From Trema orientale (taxonomy: Eukaryota; Streptophyta; Magnoliopsida; Rosales; Cannabaceae): a stretch of DNA of 64,000 nucleotides. The stretch spans positions 360,939-424,938 of the forward strand of contig JXTC01000123.1 in assembly GCA_002914845.1 (NCBI GenBank). Reading direction: 5' to 3'. Under the pieces are notes generated by a model. It had not been told where the DNA came from, ran no database searches, and worked only from the letters and a program-made list of their open reading frames with translations. A program made the translations under genes and the position numbers. This document shows positions 47,723 through 59,400 of the stretch, in pieces. How positions within the stretch are numbered: position 1 is the stretch's first letter; every line of letters begins with the position of its first letter.

Positions 47723-49833
47723 GAAGGCTTAGCTAGCTAGTCACTTCAGATACAATATAGTAAATAGGCAATAGTGTTGAACCAGATGAGTAGTATTGTT
47801 TTAAGGCATACAAAAAAATGCGTAAGTTGAGACATGTATTTATCTAAATCCTCCTGAGCAGAAGTACAAATAAGGTGTGGGCCCTGTGCTATTTAACATG
47901 GAAGACAGAGAAAGCCATCTCCCCACTACCAATCATTCAATGTTGCTTATCTTCTTTCTGCTACAAAGAACATGCAAGTACATACAAGTATGCAACAAGA
48001 ACAAGGGATGGCCAAAGTGATTTTGGCAAGAGTTGGTTTGGATTTGCAGTCCAAAATTGCTACAAGGGTTCAGACTTTTCAGATCAGAATCCAATGGTGC
48101 TGATTAACCAGAATAAGCATTTAACTACTCAAAATATAATAAGGATCTACTTGAGCTATAACTACTTCAATTAATATCACATAAATAAGGGTTGAATGTG
48201 CAAACATCGTCTCATACTAGTTAGACATGACAATTTTTCTTCTGATGAAATACATGACAATGATAATGGTTTTTATAAAGGTGTTGGATATATTGCACAA
48301 GTAAGTGTTGGGTGTACGGACAAAGTCTCGTATAAGTTGGACATGACAATGATAATAATTTTTATGAAGGTTTGGCTACTCCTTTTAGTATGTTAACCAT
48401 GGGATGAACCCCAAGACCATAAAAAAGAATAGTACCAAGTCATTGAGTGCAAATACATACAATCCCAAGAATCCACTGAAAAAATGACTATAAGCTAGAG
48501 CACCGTATTATGCTTCATATTTTGATTATTATCTCTACATTTTTTTGTTGCAAAACCCTTTTCGAGCGTCAATATTGCTTCTCTTCAATGGAACAGCGGT
48601 CTGAATAACCATCTGGGCACAACCCTACATCCCATTCCACCTTGCTCTTTCGGCCTTTCGGCATTTAATTTTTGGTGTCTTCTAAATTTTGTGGTGGCTA
48701 GTATTGCAATATCTGACACTCGGGAGTCAGCAAAAACCCATCCATAAGGGTCTAACCGGACATATTGCTTGAACCAATGGTAGACAACAAAGATGACCAT
48801 ATTCACTTACCAACAATGTTTACCAACAGATCTCTAGTTGATTGTAAATGTCAATTGTCATATGCTTATATTCTTATTCTAAACAAAGATTTGATGTATA
48901 TATTTTGAAGAACCTTCAGCCATTATTCCTCAAAATATATTGATTCGGTGAATTTTGACGCCACTTATGTCAAATTTTGTATATCACAGTTAAAAAATTT
49001 TGGGAAAAATAAAAAATGCTGCTAACCTGTAAATATTGTTCTTGCAAATTGGACAAAAAGAAAACACTTATCAATTTTGCAACTGCGGGTTTGTTATCAG
49101 TAAATTTCTCTCTTTTAATCTCTGTTCCTGTATAAATTTGCTTTTGATTTTTAGACCATTATTATCACACAAATTAAGTTTTGTTGCAAAGTATTTCGCT
49201 GCAAACGTGTGGCGAAGTATTTTACTGAACTAACCATAATTGTTTAGAAGAAACCATTAGAATAGCGGGTTTTTCCGTCGATAAATGAAAACTACTTATA
49301 CTGACCAAAACTAGAAGAATAACAGAAGAACAATAATATTGTGAAGCACATAATTTGGACTACGCCAGAATAAAGGTTAACTGTTTATTTTCCCAANAAA
49401 AGTGAAAATCCTTTTAATAAATGTTTTAGAATATCATGATGAATCACATACTCTGCATATGTTACAGCTTCTGAAAACAATAAACCACCTTTGTAGACAA
49501 CGTTATCCACAACTAATGTGATTACAAATTGTGTTTGTTTCCCTTTCCTTGTTTTCATGATCTTAAACCTCGGTATCAAAATTTCCTTGACATTAATCTC
49601 CACATCCTAAAATAGGAACTGTGATACATGCGACATTCCTCGAACTCATTCTTTCTGGAATTTAGTTTCAGGCTCTGCGACTTAGGGTCCCTGCAGCTTC
49701 ATCTGCATTTCGTACTAAATCCACAGAATCCGAGGCGTCAAAAACTACCATCAGAAGGCGGAACTTCATACCGGTTAAGGAATCAAGTTTTAAGTCCTCA
49801 AAATATGTCGGAAATTAAGTTCGGTCCAGAGAC
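47723..49833. other. Aux/IAA promoter and hydrolase 3' flank
   Basis: No supported gene. GAGACA at 47829-47834 is, on the minus strand, TGTCTC, the classic auxin response element, about 107 bp upstream of the Aux/IAA start; six bases can occur by chance. At 48188-48377 a phrase recurs twice (GTTGAATGTGCAAACATCGTC...TTAGACATGACAA / GTTGGGTGTACGGACAAAGTC...TTGGACATGACAA), resembling a common plant repeat. One ambiguous base at 49397. Confidence 0.4.
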
Positions 49834-52800
49834 TCAGGCTGAATCGTGATGACTAAGAAATTGGACTATACAGGGATAAAGCTGCTCCACTGCCTACACA
49901 TCGAACGGATGTAAAGATAAAACGAATTAAAAGAGCTGAAGTGCAAAGAAATAATCAGCAGAAAACACCACGCATGCTACTGAATGAACCGAAATCCTAA
50001 TCATGTTTTTGTAACCTCACAAAATCCCCTTAGTATGTGAAGATTACTTTTTTAAAAATTTGGGAGCAGGAGCAATATGGCCATTAAGGTAATTACAGGA
50101 GGATCTAGAAAGTTTTCTTTAGTTGTAACTGTCTATTGTCTCAAAAGAGTATATGAAGCGCATATGATATGGACTACTACTATTACAAGACACAAAAATA
50201 AATGAACATATATTTCATACCAATCGTCCTCCCACCAAATCATAATGAGCATAGTGTGGACCTGCCGGATCTCCAAAGACTTTATATGTAACCAGGTGTT
50301 CAGGAATCAACTTGACAGTTTCTGGTGCATGTCAATTATCATTAGCATTATGCACAGAAACAACCGGTACAAGAATTATGGAAAAATAAACCCATGTCCA
50401 GTGAGGCATACCTTCTACAGCCTCAGGTGGGCATATTAGATCCTGGTCTCCTGCAAGTGCTAAGATAGGGACACTGATTTCATGCAGATGATCTTTGAAA
50501 AAGAATGTGCCTTTCCTGTCGCATAACCCACCTTCTTTAAATGCTGTTGTTAGCTGCAGAATAAGTTTTGCTGGTATCGTGCCTATTGTAATGGACAAGT
50601 GTCTATCAGTGACTAGTATTAGAACAAATGCAGAATGCAAGACATATGTCAAGTGTGTATCAGAGAGTGGATAATTTCTCAAACAACCTTTTTTCTCCAA
50701 CAACAAATTATTGCCTACTCTCTCCTGAAACTAAAAAAACAACCTTCTACGTGTCCTTAACTACAGGAGTATTTTATATAGACCCTCTTCTAAAAGATAT
50801 TATCAAAGACGATAATCAGTCCTTTCCACCTGTAAATCATACCTTTTTTCCACTGCAAATTATTTTTCTCTTTCCTTAAACTAACAAAGTAAACTTCTAC
50901 TACGTGTACTTAAATATGCAAGTATTGTATACAAATCCTCTTCTAACTTCTAAGAAATTTCATTGTTTAGATTTGTGACCCGAAAAGGGGGAGGAAAAAA
51001 AAGTCATTAAAGAGGGAGGAAGAAAAACAGTCCTTACAACCTATAAAGCACACAAAACAAAAATATTCACTCAAAATCATGTTCAGTAAATTAAACTATA
51101 CGTTCTACATTTGCTTCAAATTTTGGTAATTTAGGAAAAAAAACCTAGAGTGCAACAGCAGGAATTAAATCATACATATACTGTCATCAGAGATACTTAC
51201 AAAAATTGTTCAAGACAAGCTTCTTTAATAGCTCTGGGTGCATCATGTCTTCTGCTGAAATCAGATGATTAAGCCAAGACAAGACATAAGGAGGTCGGGA
51301 CGAAAGAGGATAAGCAGCAGACAACATAGCCCCCAAAGGAACAACGGGTACATTAAGAGCCTGTGCAGGATCTGCCTGTATGACAAGTCCTTTTGATGTT
51401 AGTTTCTTAGATAATTACAGAGATACTCTGGTCGAATAAAAAATGATGAGACAAGCATCTTCACCAACTTACAAGGGGCAAGAGCAGTTTCAGGCTTGAT
51501 TTTGAAGATGTATAATCAAGGGATGATGCCAAAGTAACTACAGCTGCCAATTTAGGATCTCTTCTTTCGAAACCTTAAAAGAAAAAACAGTAAATGAATC
51601 AGTGCACAACTCTGACTAGAAAACAAAATTAGAACAAGAGAAAACCAAAAGAACTGACATGCGTAATTAAACAACATTTTTCGTAGAGTAACTAACACAT
51701 GAAAAGCTAACACAATATAAAACTGTGACAGCATCTAGCCTACAACAATAAGTTGCTGAGATAATATAAGGCTAGGACATGGAAGCAGTCACTCTCTTCT
51801 TCTTCTTCTTCTTCTCCTCATATTTATTTATTTTTTTTTTTGAATATTGGGTCCTCCCACGGTGAGGACCCTACGGTCAACATTTTTTAGTAAAATGAAA
51901 AGAACCTAGTACATGGGAACGGAATAAATCTTACCATAACGTGACAACATTGCATAGAGCAGGATACCACCCATGGAGTGTCCAATTGCAAGCAACTTAC
52001 CATCCTTCGGCTTACTTACTGCCCTTATGTACTCCATCTGCATTGATAATAATTAGAAAATTATTGATTCGCCTCAAAATTAGTAGAAAACAGGTTTAGT
52101 GTGTTCAATAAAAGAAAAGGTAGTACAAGTGTTCTGTATATTAGTGAGGAAGACCACAATGTGAAACTACATGACAGCCTTCTAGAAAGATAAGATGTCA
52201 TGTATTAGTGAGGAAGACCACAATGTGAAATTACATGACAGCCTTCTAGAAAGATAAAATGTCACCTCACCGCAGCAGGAACATCCTCTTCCAGGTAATG
52301 ATCAAAATCCCAGTCATACTTCACCATCAAGTCAAGTTGTTTCTGAAAATCTTCCAGAGTTGAAGCAAAACGCTCTTGCAAGTCAAACAGTGGAGGTGAG
52401 ACAGATCGCTGACCCTCTTCAATAATACTTACAAGCCTTTGACTCAAGTCCTTAATTTGTCCAGCTACACCTGAGTTTTGCCTTGTCTCCAACAAGCTTA
52501 AAAACTTTTCCCTTACCTCATTAAACCGCTCAGATAGTTGAGAGTCTACTAGAAGTTTTGAAATTTGATCAAGTAACTTAGCAGACATAATCTTGGATTG
52601 ACCTTCACTGAGAAAGCCAGAGAGTCTTTCTGACAAACGCATAAAAGTGTCTGTCAACCTACTCACCAGTCTTGATTCATCCCATGCTGTTGCTAGAATT
52701 TTCTTGTCTGCTTTAGAAATCGAAATGTCAGACTTATCTCCTCTGACAATGGAACTCTCAGAACCCAAGGCATTGAGAACATTCTTTGACTTCTGTTCTG

Positions 52801-54407
52801 ACGACAAAGCTTCATTAGTTGCACTCTTGGAAGCAGCTTCCATTTGCTCAGATAATGCATGAGCAGACTGCTCAATTTCTTTGGTATTTGATCCATGCAT
52901 GCTCAATCCAGCACCTCGAACTTCAAGAATCCATGTCTCAAATCCTTGTTCAGACATGTAACGTGCAAATGACGACTGACAAGATGCCACAATCATTAAT
53001 CAGATAAGAAAGTACATTAGATCTGCTGGCCAAAAGTCAAGATTATGACTACATATAAAAGCATACAGTAAGTATGCAATTCTTCTATAAAAAAGAAAAG
53101 AGAAAAAATGCATTTCATTTTAAAGCTTGATAGGCTGATAAATGCAGATTATAAGAACTGGTAATAAGAATAAGGCGGCCCACAAAGACATTGTTCTCTA
53201 ACAGTAAAGACAAGACAAAACCATGTACACATTATGTGCAATCAATCTCAACTGCTTAAAGGTAGACCCCGTGAGTTCAAATCATAAAAACATTATGGGA
53301 AACTCGAAAGACACTTCACTTTCAAAATCAATTTTGCATCGTTACTAAGGACGAGACTGCCCTATCTGTAGAATGAGTAGGAAAGGATATTTCTTCCCAA
53401 GATATATCCTTCATTCTTGAACAACTCAGACCCCTAAATAAAAGCAAAGATTTCTTTCAGTTAGTTACATTGCTTGTAGCACAATCTTCATACTGTTTTT
53501 GTTGCTATGAATTAAAATGACCTATCCAAAAACATATAAATCAACAAATAAATAAGCAATTAAAAGATAGTGTTGACATACCAACAAATGTGGCTTGCAA
53601 ATGAGTTAGCCAAAAAGGGAAATTGCTTTGTATTAATACATCCACGTTGATTTAGGTACGTTACTCAATCTTCCCCCAACTTTAATACATCAACATTTCA
53701 AATGCATTTCAAACTCATGCATGTTCTTATGTCATCCCATAATTACCCTAGCGAAAAATAAAAATCCCTAAAACTTAGATGAAATGAAATTGCAATTTCT
53801 CTGTATCCAACAAACGAAAATAGTTCAAGCAAATGCAAATGAGAGTTAAGAATTAAAATGAAGAAAGAGGACCTTGGGGGAGAGATCGTAGCCAATGGCA
53901 TTAGTCCCCACTCCAGACAACAACAACAGCGGGTGATTCCTCTGAGCCGCCTATTATATATTGTACGAACACCAATATTAACTTCCAAAAAAAAAGAAGA
54001 AAAAGAAATAAATGTAAATTAAAAAGAAGCAAAGCCGAAAACTTCAATGGAGCTAGTAAGAGTACCTTAGGGCAAGGGTGGTAACGCCAGAGGGCCAGTC
54101 TCCAATCGGAGTTGGGGACGGAGACGTAGTGGAGCTCATCGGCGGTACATATGGAGGGCTTATCCCCAATCTTCATGGCGGCCACGTCACTGGAGAAGGC
54201 TCTCAGTTTCAAGCGAAACGACGACGACGACGACGAAGACCCCGTAGACGAAGACCCCGTAGTCGAATACGACGACAGAGTCCGGCGAAACGCGGCGGCG
54301 CGTGAGAGCATAGAGTTGGAGCTTAGAGATCGAATGGCGGAGGAGGAGGACGACGCTGATGCTGCGTGAAGAAGGGCCCAACGAAAGTCGGATTGGATTG
54401 TCGCCAT
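49834..54407 (-). CDS. Alpha/beta hydrolase, UCP031088 family
   Basis: Nine exons (minus, 5' to 3'): 54407-54066, 53950-53873, 52975-52271, 52037-51935, 51573-51473, 51375-51201, 50582-50412, 50321-50221, 49893-49834; 1836 nt, 611 residues. The N-terminus (1-75) is rich in Ser, Ala and Arg with no acids, like a plastid or mitochondrial transit peptide. The fold begins HPLLLLSGVGTNAIGYD, then EVRGAGLS. A helical, charged insertion (about 180-350) separates this from the nucleophile elbow GHSMGG (Ser396). AGDQD (Asp547 or 549) and GPHYAHYD (His581 or 584) complete a plausible triad. It matches Arabidopsis At1g15060/At1g73750, whose substrate is unknown to me. Divergent from ELP2. Confidence 0.9.
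52139..52264. repeat. 64-bp tandem duplication in hydrolase intron 3
   Basis: TATTAGTGAGGAAGACCACA to AAGATAAGATGTCA occurs at 52139-52200 and again at 52203-52264 with two substitutions. The second copy ends 4 bp from the splice donor of the large third exon (donor bases at 52269-52270 on the minus strand). Confidence 0.8.
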
Positions 54408-56462
54408 TCTGGTTTTTTCGAGAATCGAGTCGGGTAAAGGAGCGAAGGGAAGCGCTGGTTTGGATTATTCTTTTCTTTGGGTTGAGTTTTTCTTTTTGTT
54501 TTTTTTTTTTTTTTTTTGGATTCTACTTTTTTGTGATGGTATTAATAGAATTAAAGATTGCATTGATAATGTGTTTTCTGTTTATTGAGGCTCATAGGAG
54601 TTGGTATGGATTATTNTTTTTTTTGGCAGTTCGGCGGAGCTTCTGCTTAATTAAATATTAATTGCTTTGGTGGTTACGTGGATTCACAACTGCTAAGCGC
54701 GTAACACTACGCCAAATACATTTCGGATTCTCTAGATTCCCATTGACCCACAAAAAGTAAGTTAACCATACATTTCTTTCTGCGCTTTTTTGGTCCACGT
54801 TTATTTTTTTGGGGTTAACGGCACAAATGGTCCCTCAACAATCCAATCCGTTACAATTTGGTCCCAACAGTTTTATTTCTGGCAATCAAGCCTTTGATCT
54901 TTACAATTTCGTGCAATTTGGTCCTTGAATTATCCAAATTACAACCTGCTATAAAATATGAGATATTGAAATATTTTCTACTTTTGTGGTATTTTACTAA
55001 GATAATAATGTTGGGGATACTGAAAATTTATACCACTTGATGTTTTACCGATTTTAACTATACTTTATCTCATTGGACTATACTATTTACAATAGTAGTT
55101 GAAACATTATTGATGTAAATTTTCTGTATTTCTAGCATTTCTCTTTATACTCCTCTCTCAATAGTTCACTTTCTATCTATAAGGTACATTAATGCAACTT
55201 TAGTCAACCATAACAACAGAGGAAGTGGTCCTGGCTATAGCAATGGTGTTCTACGGTGTCGATACTCAAAAGATCACAAAGATCCTCTTAAGCAAAGTTT
55301 TCATCCTTTATCTCTTGCTACTGAGGTCGAGCAGCGATCGATGATCAATCGCTTTTGTTAGGTAATCTGTAGACTGAAAAATCAAAATTCATATCTTTCA
55401 ATAGTCTTGATATTTTTGTCGTAGTCCCCTAAATTGCCCTATTGAGATGAGGATTTTCATATTTCTATATTGAATAAATTAGGCTGGGAACGTTAGATGA
55501 CCAACGATTATTTTGGCAACTGATTAACAATTGAAAAAATATTTATTTTTACTTTTTACGGTGATCATCGAACACTTAATGAATGACTCGTACGAACTAC
55601 GGGATATAATCACCCATAAGGTGACCAAATGTTTTAGTATATAACTCACACGAGTGTGATTTTATCACGATTTAAGTGACAATATATTTACGATGACAAT
55701 TAAGAAAAAAGAAAATTATTAGTAAACACCGTCATATTAACTAATAATAATTAATTAATAGAAAATAAAACTTTGACATGTGAACTATGCTAATGATTCG
55801 ATCGTGTTGAATAATTGCACTCCAAGAAAAACTAGGGAAAAAAAAAAGGGTAAATGGTGTCCTTGGCCAAGACATTCATTAAAATGAGAGGAGAAGAAGG
55901 GTCATGTTGCTAAGCCCATTTTCCTTTTGGGTCTTATAGTAAAATAATTGAATTTTGAGTTCATTTTAAGTAAATATATGTTTTGTCAAACACAACACAG
56001 TTATAAAATAACATTGTATCAATATAAAATAAAATGTACCAGTGTAAAAACTAGTATGTATAATAAACTAATACCAAGTGCAAAAATACATTCACTCGAC
56101 TATTTAGCCATAGAAAGAGAAAAAAAATAGACATCTATTAAACTGCGTAGAAAAAGGACATCCACCCTAAATTCCCTTCCCCTTATTCCTCTTCTTCTTT
56201 GGGCCCGAAGGCTCCAACTCAGATCAGCATGGGCCAACCCCGAGTAGCGGCCCAGAGGTAGGTATTGGGTGGTGAGGGTGGCTTTCTCACTCGCTCAATA
56301 AAGTGTGGCCCAAAAATTTGGTTCTGCTCCCCTTTGGCTTCTCCTCCCTGTTCTTCTCCGTTTTGCTGTGAGCCTTAAAAAGGAAGCATTTGGGGAAAAG
56401 TGAGTGTGTAGTTGTTAGTTGTTTAGTTTAGATTTCTCTAGTTAGCATCCGAAAAGAATATT
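54408..56462. promoter_or_regulatory. Divergent intergenic region between hydrolase and ELP2
   Basis: About 2.05 kb between the two start codons, so each promoter is probably separate. It contains a truncated MITE (54811-54960) and an ambiguous base at 54616. No other gene seen. No TATA box is convincing; both 5' ends look like housekeeping promoters with short GC-richer leaders. Confidence 0.4.
54811..54960. mobile_element. Truncated relative of the MITE at 23143
   Basis: Begins GGGTTAACGGCACAAATGGT, like GGGTTAATGGCACAAATGAT at 23143. It continues with CAATTTGGTCC and TTGAATTATCCAAATTACAA (TAAGTTATCTAAATTGCAAC there). Only one arm is present. Confidence 0.6.
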
Positions 56463-59400
56463 ATGTCTATTAGCGGCGGCGGAGGCGGAGTTGGAGTTGG
56501 AGTTGAAGTAAAGAGAGCGTTCATAGGAGCAGGCTGCAACAGAATAGTGAACAACGTCTCATGGGGCGCCTCTGACTTGGTTGCCTTCGGCGCTCAAAAC
56601 GCCGTCGTCATCTTCTCCCCAAAGGTCCACTCCTCCCTTTTTCTCCTCCGTCTTCTCGTTCTATTACCCTATTTATTCTTCTTATTACTCTTTTTTTTTT
56701 TTATAGATAAAATACTTCATACTAAGTCCAAACCTTTTTCATACTTTTCAAGTGCAGACTGCTCAGATTTTGACTACGCTTCCGGGTCACAAGGCTTCTG
56801 TCAACTGCACCCACTGGCTCCCAAATGCCAAATTTGCTTTCAAAGGTACTTTTTTTTTTATTTATTTTTAAAATTTAGTCACTGCCAAAGTTCAAGCAAG
56901 CAAATGGTGTAACACCTATTCTGTATTGGTGTAGCTAATGGGTTTTTACTCTCATTCATTGCTGACAAGTAATGGGATTTTTTTTTTTTTTGGTTTAAAG
57001 AAGTTGTAACTTTTGATTCTTTTATCTTGATCACATGATTCTCAAAATTTTGAATCTTGTCAATATCCAAACTGAGAGTAAAGCTTATCGGCATATTTGT
57101 TTGAGGATTTTAAAAGGGACATGCGAAAAAAGATTAGAGTGATATTGCTAATCGGTTTTGTAATGAGCTTTTCTGTTTTATGGACAGCTAGAAACTTAGA
57201 GCGGCATTACTTGCTTTCCGGGGATGCCGATGGTACCATTCTTTTGTGGGAATTATCTCTTCTTGGAGGAAAGGTATTATATTGTTCTCTTTTTCTTACT
57301 TCGGCTGACAGAAAAACAGGATAACGAGATGCCACGGTGTGGTATCATTGTGATTGGAGTTAGTTAATAGTTAACAGAAGAAATGGCATTTCTTTTGTAT
57401 TTTGTTTCATGGCAATGCGAGTCGCTTTTTTTTTTCTAGCTCATTAGAGATTTTAACTTTCTTTTGGCCTTTGACTAAAGGTACTTCTGCAGTATTGTAC
57501 TAATATATATCGATTCGGTTGTAAGTAGTTTCAAAACAGTTGTCATTTTTTGTTAGTTAAACTTCGGAACAAGTCTCCGTGCTTGCTTATTAATTTTGAA
57601 AGAACTGGTGTCATGTTGAAAAATGTTATCAACAATGTTTATTTTATTCTCTCTGTAGTGGAATCATGTATTACAAGTACCAGAATCACACAAGAAAGGC
57701 GTCACATGCATCACTGGAATTATGGTTTCTGAATATGAAGCAATCTTCGCAACTACATCTTCGGATGGTACAGTTCATGTATGGGAGGTGGCTTTTCCAG
57801 CTAATATTGGAGGTTAGCCAAATGCAGTCTTGAATTCATTACTATGTTTCCATGCTTTTGAAATTTAGTATTTAGGCGCATTGGCCTCCTCAATGTTGCA
57901 TGTTGCGAGACCCATCTGTTTGCTTACCCTAGATAATCTAAGAGAGTAATAGCTTTCTGTGCAGAGCTTTTGCACGAAAGGCACATTTTACCTTTGGTTT
58001 TGTCATTTCCCATTCTTTCCTTGATAAAAACTAGTTTGCTGGGTCTGCACGATTACAGTGATTTGAAAAAGAAATGCTGAAGAGTTCCTGCCAGTTTGTT
58101 GCGAGGATGAAAATGTTGGTGTCCACAATGCTATTGTTGTTCTTTTATATGGATAATCTCAAAGATATCTGTGCAAGTTGAAAACTGCTGACAATGTACA
58201 CAATATAGGTTCCAGGACAAACTTTTGAGATATGTAATTGTCTATTACAATTTCAAAAGTATGTTGACAGATGTCTTGATGTTTTCCTTTTTATTGATAT
58301 TTACTGATTTTATTGACATTTATCCAACTATGTTGTTAACCCCGGTTCACTATATTAGACACATTCCAAAAAACCAACTACGTCGACAGATTGCCAATAT
58401 TTTAATTTATGATTTATGCACTGCCATAAAATGTAATTTGAGTAATGCTGTTATGTTGCAGATTTGCTATAATATTTGGAATAGAGTACCGTGACTGTTA
58501 ACATTTAAAATCTTCAGATTTGATTGACTAACCCTAACTTGGATAAACTTTCTTTCTGCCAATATATATAGCACATTTTTATTGTTCTGATTTTCCTATT
58601 CAAGAACCCCGAAATGAATTATGCTAATGTGACCTAATAGAGTTACCTTTTCTGTTCCATAAATGTCCTAAATTGATCCAAGAAAAAGGAAAAGATATGA
58701 TTGTCCCTACAGATCTCTTTTAGCATGTACATAACTCCAATTTGTTCTAAAAGAAATGGAAATCAAGTGCTTGGCAATAGATCTTATTAATTGTCATGTA
58801 CATTTTGTAGTTACCTGTGTTTTTTTCTGCCTTGTCTACATCTTTGTTGATATTTATGTCAAGATTGGATGAAATGTCTTCTGCAGCTACTTGTTTTTGT
58901 TTCAATGGATAAACATCTTAAACCAAATGCTGTTTGTTTCAGGTGACTGTAAACTGTCATTTCTGGATTCTCTCTCTGTTGGTTCAAAACCTATGGTAGC
59001 ACTTTCTTTGGCAGAACTGCCTGGAAATAATGGACGTATAATCTTGGCAATGGGAGGATTGGATAACAAAATTCATCTCTACTGTGGGGGGAGGACAGAA
59101 AAGGTCTGTAGTTTCAGACTTATTTACCTGACATTTAATTTATATCATCCTTTCTGTGCAGCTTTGCATTAGTGACCTTTACATTATTCATCTCAGTTTA
59201 TCCACGCCTGTGAGTTAAAAGGGCATACAGATTGGATCCGGTGTTTGGATTTCTCGTTACCTGTATATACCAACGGCAATGCAGAAACTATTCTACTTGT
59301 AAGTTCGTCTCAGGACAGGGGCATTAGGATATGGAAGATTGCCCTGCGTGGAGAGAGGAAAGAAGAAATAAGTTTAGCATCATATATAAAAGGCCCTGTA

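Noticed and set aside
47875..48174. 99-codon plus-strand frame upstream of the Aux/IAA gene
   Set aside because: No domain, and it lies antisense in the presumed promoter.
49385..49603. 72-codon minus-strand frame downstream of the hydrolase
   Set aside because: It contains an ambiguous base, has no recognised domain, and probably lies in the 3' flank or UTR.
54078..54369. Plus-strand Arg-rich and Asp-rich open frames
   Set aside because: They are antisense shadows of the Ser-rich first exon of the hydrolase, caused by its TCG repeats.
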